Assembly: GCA_030652755.1 (NCBI GenBank)
Contig: JAUSPV010000097.1
Span: forward strand, 36,769-100,768
Length of the DNA: 64,000 bases
Reading direction: 5' to 3'
Origin: Caulobacter sp.
GTDB lineage: Bacteria > Pseudomonadota > Alphaproteobacteria > Caulobacterales > Caulobacteraceae
The notes under the pieces are model-generated. The model ran no database searches. It saw only the letters and a list, made by a program, of their open reading frames with translations, and was not told the DNA's origin. How positions within the stretch are numbered: the first letter of the stretch is position 1; each line of letters begins with the position of its first letter. Position numbers and translations under genes: made by a program. This document shows, piece after piece, positions 1 to 9,064 of this stretch.

Positions 1-906
1 GCCACGCCCGCCTCCGCCGCGCGGGTCCTCCCGGCCTTCGAACAGGATCGTCAGGCGGTCCTGGCCATGGCAGGAGAGTTCAAGGTCCGCTTCGACTTCC
101 GTGAAACCGCCGCCTTCGTCGCCGACTACACGCCCATCGCGCCCAAGGTCAGCGGTGGCTACGAAGTCGTTCGCGTGATCGAGGACAGCGGTCGGGTCAT
201 CCGCCTGCAGCATCTGCTGGTGGTGGACGGCGGCGACGGCAAGCCAATGGTCATCAAGCACTGGCGCCAGGACTGGGCCTACGAGCCTGCCCGGATTCTG
301 ACCTACGCCGGCCCCGGCAAGTGGGTTCTGAAGGACATTCCCGAGGCCGCCCGCAAGGGTCGCTGGTCGCAGACCGTCTGGCAGACAGACGACTCGCCCC
401 GCTACGGCGGCCTCGGCCGCTGGACCTTCGAGGACGGCGCCACCCGTTGGATCAGCGAGGAGACGCCCCGTCCGCTCGCGCGCCGCGACGCGGTCCGCAA
501 GCCGGTCTACGGCTGGTACGTCGGGACCAACCGGCATGCCCTGACCCCGGCCGGCTGGATCCACGAACAGGACAACGCCAAGATCGGCCTGCGGGACGGC
601 AAGAGCGTCACCTTCGTCCATGAGGTGGTGCTCAATACCTACAGCCGCTTCGGCGGCTTCGATGTCGCCGCCGCCGACAGCTACTGGGCCGGGACCCGGG
701 AGTATTGGGCCGAGGTGCGCAAGGCCTGGGACGAAGCCGCGGCGAAGGGCAAGGGGATCAGCCTGGAAGAGGAAGCCGAGGCAGGTTCGGTTACCGGTCC
801 AACCCTTATGGGTCTCGCCGACGAGATCCTGAAGGGCGAGAAGACGACCAAGGCCGCCATCGCCGAGGCCCGTCAGGTCATCGCCGAGGAGACCGGAGGA
901 CTGTAA
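1..906 (+). CDS. DUF6607 family protein (5' end outside window)
   Basis: Open frame continues upstream of the listed Met to base 1 (ATPASAARVLPAFEQDRQAVLAMAGEFKV...); family resemblance; next to TonB/PepSY iron locus. Confidence 0.75.
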   Translation, partial: ATPASAARVLPAFEQDRQAVLAMAGEFKVRFDFRETAAFVADYTPIAPKVSGGYEVVRVIEDSGRVIRLQHLLVVDGGDGKPMVIKHWRQDWAYEPARILTYAGPGKWVLKDIPEAARKGRWSQTVWQTDDSPRYGGLGRWTFEDGATRWISEETPRPLARRDAVRKPVYGWYVGTNRHALTPAGWIHEQDNAKIGLRDGKSVTFVHEVVLNTYSRFGGFDVAAADSYWAGTREYWAEVRKAWDEAAAKGKGISLEEEAEAGSVTGPTLMGLADEILKGEKTTKAAIAEARQVIAEETGGL

Positions 907-936
907 GCCGCCTCATCCGCGTCGAGATACGGAAAC

Positions 937-966
937 GCCCGCGGCCGGAAGGTCGCGGGCTTTTTT
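937..966 (+). terminator. Rho-independent terminator
   Basis: GCCCGCG-ggccggaaggt-CGCGGGC stem followed by TTTTTT, just after the DUF6607 stop. Confidence 0.8.
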
Positions 967-1015
967 GTCTGTCCATCGGATGGTCCCCGGCCGAAGCCGG
1001 GGATCGCCCGAACCG

Positions 1016-3142
1016 TCAGAAGCGACGCGTCAGGCTGGCGACCACCACCCGGCGCGTGCCGTAGAAGCAGTTGCTGTAGCTGTAGCACCGCGCCACGTAT
1101 TCCTTGTCGGCCAGGTTGCTGGCGGTGAGCGCCAGGCGCCAATCATCGCGGTCGTAGTGGATCGAGCCGTCGAACAGCATGACGGACGGATTGATCATGA
1201 CCGTTGTGAAGTAGGATTCCGGCAGGTTGCCGGCGCTCTTGCTCAGGTAGCGCGCGCCAAGGCTGGCCCCGAGGCCGGCGAACGGACCGTCCTGGAAGGT
1301 CCAGTCGATCAGGGCCGACAGCTTGTGTTCCGGCGTCACGGGCAGCTCGGCGCCGAGCTCGTAGGCCGCGCCCTCGGTCACCTCGGAATCGCTCCAGGTG
1401 TAGGAGGCGTTGAGACTGAGGCGCTCGTTGAAGCGGCCGACGACCTCGAACTCCAGGCCCTTGACCTCGACCTCGCCGACCTGCGCCTGGAAGCCGATGT
1501 TCACGGGGTCATCGGTGAGGACGTTCTGCTGCGTGATCTTATAGGCGGCGGCGGTGGCAAACAGCTTCACGCCCTCGGGCAAGCCGCGGCCATCCCACTT
1601 CACACCGGCCTCGATCTGCTCGCCGGTGGTCGCCTCGAAGGGATCGCCGCCGAAGCCAGCCCCGGCCACGGGCTGGAACGACCGCGCCCAGGAGACGTAG
1701 GGCGTGACGCCGTTGGCGAAGACGTAGGAGGCGCCGGCGCGCCATGACGCCTCGCCGTCATCGGTCTCGGTGTTGGCAAGCCGGTCCTGGGTCTGCACCC
1801 AGTCATAGCGGGCGCCCAGGGTCAGGATCAGGCCGCCCCCGATCTTGATCTGGTCCTGGGCGTAGAGGCCGGTCTGCTTCTCCTCGTAGCTGGAGAAGGT
1901 CACCGGCGGCAGGTTGGGAATGGCCAGGCCGTAGACCGGCGCGAAGACATCGATGTTGGGCATGCCGAAGCCAAAAGCGCTGGCGCCGACATAGTCGTAG
2001 TTGCGGTGGTCCAGCCCGAGCAGAAGGTTGTGGCTGACGCGGCCGGTCTCGATCTTCCCGGTCAGGCGGCTGTCAACGCCGAAGGTCTCGACCTCCTCGG
2101 CGAAGGAGAAGCTGTACCGGGAGACGGTTCGGTAGTCGTCCGGAACGCCGTTGAAGTCGGCGTCGACGAAGCCATTGCCGCCGATCCCTCGCTGATCGCC
2201 GTCGAGGCTGGTGAACTTGACGTTCTGCTCGAAGTCCCAGCTGTCATTGATCTGGTGGCTCAGCTCGTAGCCGAGGCCCCAGTGGGTGCGAACAAAGCGG
2301 TTGTAACTGGTCTCGCCGAGATTGGCGTCCGAGCCGATCTCACCCAGCGGATTGGCGAGCAAGGTGCCTTGGGAGGGCAGAAAGCCGCCGCCATCGCCAC
2401 TGACCGTGTCGTCCTGCCAGAAGCCCAGGACCGTGATCCTGGTGTCGGCGCCGAGGCCGAACGAGACGGCCGGGGCCAGGAAGCTGCGCTCGACACCGAC
2501 GCCGCGCACCTGGGTGCCCTTGTCGCGGTAGAGACCGGTCAGGCGGGCGCTGACGCCCGGCGCGACTTCGCCGGTGATGTCGCCGTTGACCTGCCAGTGG
2601 TCGTTGTTGCCGATCTCCGCCCCGAACTCGCCGCCGAAATCGTCGCGCGGCCGGCGGCTGGTGACGTTGACGATCCCGCCCGGAGGGGCCGAGCCGTACA
2701 GGAACGAGGCCGGGCCCTTGAGGATCTCGACGGTCTGCGCGCCGTAGAGGTCGAGGCCGGTGTTGGTGATCGAACCGATCGAGGCCTGGATGCCGTCGAT
2801 GTACTGCACCGGATTGAACCCGCGCACGGTCAGCCAGTCGACACGCTCGTCGGGGCCGTAGTTCTCGCCATTCACGCCGGCAGTGTAGCGGACCACCTGG
2901 CTGAGCGTGTTCCAGTCGAGCAGGTCGATCTGGTCGCGCGAGATGACGGTGATCGACTGCGGATTCTCGACCAGCGCGATTCCGGCCTTGCCGGCCGCGA
3001 CGCTGCCCTGGGGAACATAGTCGCGGGCGGTGACGATCAGGCCCTCGACGTCGGTGTCCTGGGCAAGGGCGGGCATGGCGGCGGCGAGCGCGGCGGCGGA
3101 GACGCCGGCCAGGGCGAGACAGCGCAGCAGAGGGTGGTTCAC
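1016..3142 (-). CDS. TonB-dependent siderophore receptor
   Basis: 708 aa, signal peptide, plug motifs (VENPQSITVISRDQI; VRGFNPVQYIDGI; LKGPASFLYGSAPPGGIVN), C-terminal aromatic ..SLTRRF. Confidence 0.93.
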   Translation of the reverse strand: MNHPLLRCLALAGVSAAALAAAMPALAQDTDVEGLIVTARDYVPQGSVAAGKAGIALVENPQSITVISRDQIDLLDWNTLSQVVRYTAGVNGENYGPDERVDWLTVRGFNPVQYIDGIQASIGSITNTGLDLYGAQTVEILKGPASFLYGSAPPGGIVNVTSRRPRDDFGGEFGAEIGNNDHWQVNGDITGEVAPGVSARLTGLYRDKGTQVRGVGVERSFLAPAVSFGLGADTRITVLGFWQDDTVSGDGGGFLPSQGTLLANPLGEIGSDANLGETSYNRFVRTHWGLGYELSHQINDSWDFEQNVKFTSLDGDQRGIGGNGFVDADFNGVPDDYRTVSRYSFSFAEEVETFGVDSRLTGKIETGRVSHNLLLGLDHRNYDYVGASAFGFGMPNIDVFAPVYGLAIPNLPPVTFSSYEEKQTGLYAQDQIKIGGGLILTLGARYDWVQTQDRLANTETDDGEASWRAGASYVFANGVTPYVSWARSFQPVAGAGFGGDPFEATTGEQIEAGVKWDGRGLPEGVKLFATAAAYKITQQNVLTDDPVNIGFQAQVGEVEVKGLEFEVVGRFNERLSLNASYTWSDSEVTEGAAYELGAELPVTPEHKLSALIDWTFQDGPFAGLGASLGARYLSKSAGNLPESYFTTVMINPSVMLFDGSIHYDRDDWRLALTASNLADKEYVARCYSYSNCFYGTRRVVVASLTRRF

Positions 3143-3165
3143 TTCGGTATCCTTGGTTTTCAGGT

Positions 3166-3351
3166 TCAGGTGCGGCGGGCCTTCAGGGCCCAGATGATGA
3201 CGAGGACAGGCGCGGCGAGGCCGGCCCAGGAGATCCAGTCGCGAATGCCGTCGCCCAGCAGGGCGCTGACCAGTCCGATGAGGCTGGCCAGGGCGATCGC
3301 CAGCGGCGCGCCGAAGGTGTGCAGGAGGCTCCCGCGGCCGGGCTTGCTCAC
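3166..3351 (-). CDS. Small hydrophobic membrane protein (61 aa)
   Basis: GTG start overlapping the PepSY stop (GTGA); two hydrophobic segments; located between PepSY and TonB genes. Confidence 0.6.
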   Translation of the reverse strand: MSKPGRGSLLHTFGAPLAIALASLIGLVSALLGDGIRDWISWAGLAAPVLVIIWALKARRT

Positions 3352-4505
3352 AGAGCCGCCTCCGGGGCGGCGACGCCGCCGCTCCGCAGCTCGCGCAGTC
3401 GAGCGTCCAGCGGCGCCCGGCGCTTGTCCAGCCAGAGGTACAGCCCGCTGCCCAGTATGATGATGGTGATGATGTCCAGCACCGCCCAGAGGATCTTCAG
3501 CGGCAGTCCGCCGTAGTCCCCGAAATGCAGCGGCTGCGAGAGCAGAAGGGCCTGTGCGTACCAGGGCATCTTGCGCATGGCGGTCAGGTCGCCGGTTTCG
3601 GCGTCGACCAGCGCCGGCGTCAGCAGGGTCTTGGTCAGCGGTGTGTCGCCCTGCATGAAGACGGCGTAGTGGTGCTTGCTGCTGAAATAGCCTCCGGGGA
3701 AGGCCACGAACTGCGGCCGCATGCCGGGCGCAGCGGCCCTGGCGGTCGCGACGGCGGCGTTGATGGAGCCGAGCCTGCGCGGATTCACCGGCGCCATGGT
3801 CTTGTAGGGCGCCGTCATCTCGGCCAGCTGGGTAGCCTGCCAGATCTGGATGATCGGCTGCGACAGGGTGTTGATCACGCCGGTCAGGCCGACCACGCTG
3901 ACCCAGGCCAGCGTCACGATGCCGAGCAGGTTGTGATAGTCGAGCCACTTGAGCCGCCGGGAGCGGCTAGTCCGCACCGTGCCGAAGTCCAGCTTGGCCA
4001 TGAAGGGGCGGTAGACGACCACGCCCGACACCGTGGCCACGAAGAAGAGCAGTCCCATCAGGCCCATGAACAGCAGGCCGGGCAGACCCAGGAACAGGTC
4101 GGTGTGCAGGCGCAGGATGAACTCCATCACGCCGCCGGCCGGCGCGGTCACGACCTCGCCGGTGCGCTGATCCAGGGACTGGAACTGCATGGCGGCCTCC
4201 GGCGCGTCGGGGCGCGGACCGGTCGTGACGTTCACGACCGGACGGTCCTCGTCAAAGCTCATGAACAAGCCGACCTCGCCGGGCCGGTTGGCCAGGGCCC
4301 TGGCCATGATCTCATCGAGGTCGAGCAGCCGGTCACTCGCCACGGGCTTCAGCTCGCCATGCGCGCCGCTCAGCTCGTCGATCTCGTGTTCGAAGATCAG
4401 CGGCAAGCCGGTGACGCACAGCAACAGCAGGAACGCCGTGCAGATCAGGCTCGTCCACTTGTGGACGAGGTACCAGGCGCGGATCGTTCCGCGAGTCATG
4501 GGCAA
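3348..4505 (-). CDS. PepSY domain-containing transmembrane protein
   Basis: 385 aa; VHKWTSLICTAFLLLLCVTGLPLIFEHEI and DYHNLLGIVTLAWVSVVGLTGVINT typical of PepSY_TM proteins. Confidence 0.88.
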   Translation of the reverse strand: MPMTRGTIRAWYLVHKWTSLICTAFLLLLCVTGLPLIFEHEIDELSGAHGELKPVASDRLLDLDEIMARALANRPGEVGLFMSFDEDRPVVNVTTGPRPDAPEAAMQFQSLDQRTGEVVTAPAGGVMEFILRLHTDLFLGLPGLLFMGLMGLLFFVATVSGVVVYRPFMAKLDFGTVRTSRSRRLKWLDYHNLLGIVTLAWVSVVGLTGVINTLSQPIIQIWQATQLAEMTAPYKTMAPVNPRRLGSINAAVATARAAAPGMRPQFVAFPGGYFSSKHHYAVFMQGDTPLTKTLLTPALVDAETGDLTAMRKMPWYAQALLLSQPLHFGDYGGLPLKILWAVLDIITIIILGSGLYLWLDKRRAPLDARLRELRSGGVAAPEAAL

Positions 4506-4523
4506 GCTCCGCGCGCGCCGGGA

Positions 4524-4545
4524 TGAGAATGCGAACGCATCTCAG
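4524..4545. promoter_or_regulatory. Fur-like operator upstream of PepSY gene
   Basis: TGAGAATGCGAACGCATCTCAG; left half matches ATGAGAATG of classical Fur boxes; core ATGCG-AA-CGCAT palindrome. Confidence 0.45.
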
Positions 4546-4614
4546 ATGCACTAGGCGGGATGCCCCACGCTGACAAGTGCCGCGGTGCAACATGTCGCGG
4601 TTGCCGACGCGAGA

Positions 4615-5253
4615 TCAGGGAACGAAGGCCAGATAGACTCCGAGGAACACGGCCAGACTCGCCGCCGTCAGGACCAGGCTGGTCTTCAGCCGGAAGCGCA
4701 GGCTGAAGAAGAGCACATAGCCGATCAGCGACAGGGCCAGCACCAGAACGGCGGTGACATCGATCAGCAGGCGCCACGCCGCGCCGGCGTTCGCGCCCTT
4801 GTGCAGGTCGTTGACGATGCTCGTCGCCGTCGCCGACTGGATCGTCGCCTCGGCGAGCCCTGTCTCGAGGTTCAGGATGACGTCCGTCGCGCCGGTGACG
4901 CCCTCGAGGCGTAGCATCGCTTCTCCGTCGAGCAGTTCGCCGCTTTTGTAGGCGCCGCGCAGTTTGACCCGGCGCGTGACGGCCTCGGCAAGCGCCCGAG
5001 GCGCGTCAGCCGCCTTCAGCGCGGCGGAAATGTCGGCTCCGGGGATCTGGGCGGTCACGGACTGCTCGGCCGGCGCCTCGCCCTGCAGCCAGGTCGGATG
5101 GTTCAGCAGGATGCCCGTGACGCTGAAGAACATCAGCGCCAGGAACGCGAAGGCCGAGATGTAGGCGTGCAGCATCCGGCTGGTGCGGTAGAAGCCGCCC
5201 TTGTCGAAGCCTTTCCTCCCGGGGCGGGCGGAGGTCGCGGTCTCGGCCTTCAC
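4615..5253 (-). CDS. PepSY-associated TM helix protein
   Basis: 212 aa; ISAFAFLALMFFSVTGILLNHPTW and NDLHKGANAGAAWRLLIDVTA signature. Confidence 0.85.
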   Translation of the reverse strand: MKAETATSARPGRKGFDKGGFYRTSRMLHAYISAFAFLALMFFSVTGILLNHPTWLQGEAPAEQSVTAQIPGADISAALKAADAPRALAEAVTRRVKLRGAYKSGELLDGEAMLRLEGVTGATDVILNLETGLAEATIQSATATSIVNDLHKGANAGAAWRLLIDVTAVLVLALSLIGYVLFFSLRFRLKTSLVLTAASLAVFLGVYLAFVP

Positions 5254-6722
5254 CGCTTCTTCCCGTAGCGCAGCGTCACGCCGCCCAGCTCGTCCTTGCC
5301 GGCGATGGCGCTGGTAACCGGAGCAACGCGCAGGTCGAGATCGGTCGACAGATAGCTATGGCCGCCATGTTCACGGACGGCTTCGACATGGATCGTGTAC
5401 CGGCCCTGGGCCACCGGCCGTCCGGCCTGGTCCATGCCATCCCACACAAGGCTGTAGCGCCCCGGGGCGCGGGTCGGACGCGCGACACTTTCCACACCGG
5501 GCGTCTTGCGGCCGTAGCGTCGCCAGAAGACGTAGTTGTCCGGGATCCATTTGGGATTGTCCCCCAGCATGGTGATCACCCGCACCAGCTGCTTGTTCTC
5601 GTCGGTGATCCAGACGGCGACGTAGGGCGAGCGATAGTTGCCGACGGCGATCTTTGGAATCTCGTAGCCGATGGCCACCTCGAACCCCTTGGGCCAGGCC
5701 GGGCCGTCGGCGACGCGGATCAGCCGGGCCCGGGGCTCCTCCGGCGCATCGACCAGAGACCGCCATCCCGCCGACGCCAGTCGGCGGCCGTCGGCGGTCT
5801 GGATCAGCGCCTCGACACCCGCTGTGGCGTCGGCCAGTGCGATCGCGCGTCGGGGCGCCATCACAGCGAAGGCTGTGGAGAGGGCGTCCGCTTCCGCCGC
5901 CGTCCGCGCCGTGACACAGGCGGCCAACACCCCCTCGGCGGGACGACCGGTGACGGGATCCAGCAGATGGCCGGCGGGCGTCCCGTCCACGACATGGTCG
6001 CGGGCGCCCCGTCCGCTGAAGGCCACGGCGCCGTCCGACAGTGTCAGGACCGCCAGGGGCGCGGCATTGTCGGCGACATCGCAACCGTCAGCGACGCCGA
6101 TTCGCCACCCCGCACCGCCGGGCGAGGCGCCCCAGCACCGCAAGTCTCCGCCCAGATCGACCATGACCCCGGCCACGTCCGGAGACGCCGCGCGGGCCGC
6201 GGTGACGGCCCGGTCGATGACGTGGCCCTTGGCGACCCCGTCGAGGTCCACAATCATTCCCACCGGCCGCCGCACCGTGCGCCTGGCGGGGTCCAGAGTC
6301 AGAGCGGCGGGCAGCTGTCGCGCGTCATCCGGCGTCCCGGCTCGCCACGCCAGCGTGACCGCGCCCAGCCGGGCGTCGAACGCCCCGTCGGTCCCTGCCC
6401 GCCAGGCTTCTGCGCTGCTCAGCAGCGAGAACAGTTCAGGGGACGCCACATGCACGTCGCGGGCGTTCAGAGCCGACAGCTCGCTGTCGGCGCGCCAGCC
6501 GCTGAAGATGCGGTCCAGTCGGTCAATCTCGGCCCGAATGGCGTTCGCGGCCAGGGTCGCCGCCACCTCGGTCCGGGCGACGACCGTCACGTCCAGCGAG
6601 GTTCCCAACACGTGGTCGTCGTGGAGCCGCCAGACGGGCGTCACCTCCGAAGTCGCCGGCGGAACCGCCGCGACAGGCGCAAGGCCGGCCAGACCCATGA
6701 GCAGGGTCGGTGAGATCGACAT
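5250..6722 (-). CDS. apbE: FAD:protein FMN transferase (ApbE) fused to C-terminal DUF2271
   Basis: N-terminal ApbE motifs (GAFDARLGAVTLAW, VDLDGVAKGHVIDRA, VDLGGDLRCWG, HLLDPVTGRPAEG); C-terminal VAIGYEIPK...VAVWITDENKQLVRVITMLGDNPKWIPD typical of DUF2271. Confidence 0.85.
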   Translation of the reverse strand: MSISPTLLMGLAGLAPVAAVPPATSEVTPVWRLHDDHVLGTSLDVTVVARTEVAATLAANAIRAEIDRLDRIFSGWRADSELSALNARDVHVASPELFSLLSSAEAWRAGTDGAFDARLGAVTLAWRAGTPDDARQLPAALTLDPARRTVRRPVGMIVDLDGVAKGHVIDRAVTAARAASPDVAGVMVDLGGDLRCWGASPGGAGWRIGVADGCDVADNAAPLAVLTLSDGAVAFSGRGARDHVVDGTPAGHLLDPVTGRPAEGVLAACVTARTAAEADALSTAFAVMAPRRAIALADATAGVEALIQTADGRRLASAGWRSLVDAPEEPRARLIRVADGPAWPKGFEVAIGYEIPKIAVGNYRSPYVAVWITDENKQLVRVITMLGDNPKWIPDNYVFWRRYGRKTPGVESVARPTRAPGRYSLVWDGMDQAGRPVAQGRYTIHVEAVREHGGHSYLSTDLDLRVAPVTSAIAGKDELGGVTLRYGKKR

Positions 6723-6803
6723 CGGGTCACTCCAGAATGGCGTCGCAGCGGATGGGGAAGCCCGGAGCGGCGCCGGCGGACCATAGAAACTCATTCCATC
6801 GAT

Positions 6804-6828
6804 TGCAACTGCGAGCCATTCGCACTAA
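6804..6828. promoter_or_regulatory. Fur-like operator between divergent DUF4198 and ApbE genes
   Basis: TGCAACTGCGAGCCATTCGCACTAA with TGCGA-N5-TCGCA inverted repeat. Confidence 0.5.
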
Positions 6829-6880
6829 TCAACGACGCGCCGGGCCACGCCATTTGCGAGCCCTGAAGGGAGACGAGCCG

Positions 6881-7771
6881 TTGATCACCAGGGACCTGAT
6901 CGTGAAAAGCGCCATCGCCGCGCTGCTGACCGCCGCCGCCGTGGGGTTCGCGGCCGGGCCGGCCCTGGCGCATACGCCCTATATCGTGCCGGTCACCTTC
7001 GCGCCGGACCGCGACTGGGTCGGCGTCCAGGGCGGCATGTCCGAGGAAGCCGCCTTCGTTCCGGATTTCGCGATTCGCGGGGCGGGCGACTGGGTCGTGA
7101 CGGGCCCCGACGGCGTCCAGACCAGAGCCGCGCCCACCACGCTCAAATCCGCCAACATGCTCGACGCCGCCCTGCCGACCGAAGGCACCTACAGAATCAG
7201 CACCGGTGAGCGTCCGGGCCGCGCGGGCAAGGCGGCGAAGGTCGGCGGCGTCTGGCGCGCCGTGCGCCCCGCCCCCGCCGCCGGCGCGCCCGCCGGCCCG
7301 GCCCGCCCGATGGAGGACGACGCTGGGGGCGGCGCCGGTCCGATCAACGCCGTCGACGTGCCGGCCGGCGCCGAGATCATGGACACCCAGAGCTATCTGA
7401 TCGCCGAAACCTACGTCAGTCGCGGCGCGCCCACGCCCGGCGCGCTCAAGCCCGTCGGAAGAGGGCTCGAGCTGGAGCCGATCACCCATCCCAACGAGAT
7501 CTATCTCGACGACGGGTTCACCTTCCGGGTCACGGTCGACGGCAAGCCGGCGTCCGGCCTGCGCGTCACCGCCTATCGCGGCGGAGAAACCTACGACGGC
7601 GAACGCACCGCCATCGAGGCGACTACCGATGCCGACGGCAAGGCGTCGCTCGGCTTCGCGAAAGCCGGCGCCTACTTGCTCGAAACCCACTACCCCGACG
7701 CGCCACCAGCCAGCGCCGCGCCGGCCTCAAAGACCTGGGTCTATACGCTCAGCTTCGAGGTCACGCCCTAG
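6881..7771 (+). CDS. DUF4198 domain-containing protein (exported)
   Basis: TTG start after AAGGGAGA; signal peptide AALLTAAAVGFAAGPALAHTPYIVP; DUF4198-like IYLDDGFTFRVTVDGKPASG..VTAYRGGE. Confidence 0.8.
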   Translation: MITRDLIVKSAIAALLTAAAVGFAAGPALAHTPYIVPVTFAPDRDWVGVQGGMSEEAAFVPDFAIRGAGDWVVTGPDGVQTRAAPTTLKSANMLDAALPTEGTYRISTGERPGRAGKAAKVGGVWRAVRPAPAAGAPAGPARPMEDDAGGGAGPINAVDVPAGAEIMDTQSYLIAETYVSRGAPTPGALKPVGRGLELEPITHPNEIYLDDGFTFRVTVDGKPASGLRVTAYRGGETYDGERTAIEATTDADGKASLGFAKAGAYLLETHYPDAPPASAAPASKTWVYTLSFEVTP

Positions 7772-7882
7772 CGGCAAGATTCCTCACCCGTCTGACCCAG
7801 CGTCAGCGTGGGCCCGTCCGGATAAACCGGGTAGGGATCAACACCGCGCCCGCGCAGACGGGCCGGAGGAGGCCGCACCCGA

Positions 7883-8962
7883 ATGTCCGCCAAGCCTGAT
7901 ATCCGCATGCCCGGCGACGTTGACGCCGCCTGGCTGACCGCCGTGTTGCAGGCCGGCGGCGTCGACGCTGTCGTCAGCAGCTTCACCGCCCGCGGCGTGG
8001 GCACCGGCCAGATCGGCGACAGCGTACGGTTCACGCTCGAGTACGAGCGCGGCGGCGGGACGGCGCCGGCCTCGCTGGTCGGCAAATTCCCCGCCGCGGG
8101 CGACGAAAGCCGCGCCACCGGCGTCGCGCTCGGCAACTACATTCGCGAGGTGCGTTTCTACCAGCAGCTGGCGCCGAAGGCCCTGATCCACACCCCGCGC
8201 TGCTACTTCACCGACGTCGATGAGGCGACCAGCGCCTTCGTGCTGATGATGGAAGACCTCGCGCCGGCCGAACAGGGCGACCAGCTGGCCGGCGTCACCC
8301 TGGACCAGGCGCGGCTGGTGGTCGTCGAGGCGGCCAAGCTGCACGCATCGCACTGGGGCGATGAGAGCCTGGACGCCCTGCCCTGGGTTTCGGGATCCAG
8401 CGCCGCGCCGCCGAGCGTGGCCAACGACGAGATGGTCGGCCAGCTCTGGGCCGGATTCAAGGATCGCTACGGTCCGCAGATGCGCCCCGAATGGGCGGCG
8501 GTCGGGGACCGGATCGCGTCGCGGTTCACCGAGCTCGGCACGCGGCACGACGGGCCGCGCTGCCTCACGCACAACGACTTCCGCCCCGACAACATGATGT
8601 TCGGCAATGCCGCGGGCGGCTATCCTGTGACGGTGCTGGACTGGCAGTCGTTCGCCTATGGCGCCGGGCCGACGGACCTGGCCTACTTTCTGGCCGGCGC
8701 CCTGCCGGGCGATGAGCGCCGCGCCGCAGAGCCGGAACTGCTGGCGCTGTATCACCGCACCCTGACCGCGCACGGCGTCACCGACTACAGCGAGGCCGAC
8801 CTGGCCCGGCACTATGGTCAGGGGGCCTATCTGCTGTTCATGACCGCCTTCTTCGCCGCCATGATCGTCACCCGCACCGAACGCGGCGACGCCATGTTCC
8901 TGCGAATGCTGGGCGGCGCAGCCGAACACATGCTCGATCACGACCCGCTGGTCCGGTCCTGA
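7883..8962 (+). CDS. Phosphotransferase family protein (EcKL/ACAD10-type kinase fold)
   Basis: 359 aa; catalytic CLTHNDFRPDNMMFG and VTVLDWQSFAYGAGPTDLAYFL. Confidence 0.85.
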   Translation: MSAKPDIRMPGDVDAAWLTAVLQAGGVDAVVSSFTARGVGTGQIGDSVRFTLEYERGGGTAPASLVGKFPAAGDESRATGVALGNYIREVRFYQQLAPKALIHTPRCYFTDVDEATSAFVLMMEDLAPAEQGDQLAGVTLDQARLVVVEAAKLHASHWGDESLDALPWVSGSSAAPPSVANDEMVGQLWAGFKDRYGPQMRPEWAAVGDRIASRFTELGTRHDGPRCLTHNDFRPDNMMFGNAAGGYPVTVLDWQSFAYGAGPTDLAYFLAGALPGDERRAAEPELLALYHRTLTAHGVTDYSEADLARHYGQGAYLLFMTAFFAAMIVTRTERGDAMFLRMLGGAAEHMLDHDPLVRS

Positions 8963-9011
8963 CGCCCCTGCCCCCGGCCTGATCAGGGCCAAGGCTGACG
9001 CGCCCCTTGTG

Positions 9012-9025
9012 GAACAGCGTTCGAA
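9012..9025. promoter_or_regulatory. Candidate operator GAACAGCGTTCGAA
   Basis: 13/14 match to 11140..11153; contains GAAC-N3-GTTC inverted repeat; 39 nt upstream of P450 ATG. Confidence 0.4.
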
Positions 9026-9064
9026 GCGCCTTGCTGCTGGCAATATAAGCTTCGGGAGCAGACA

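Noticed and set aside
2006-3460. 484-aa + strand ORF opposite the siderophore receptor
   Set aside because: Antisense to a clear TonB receptor; no recognisable motif.
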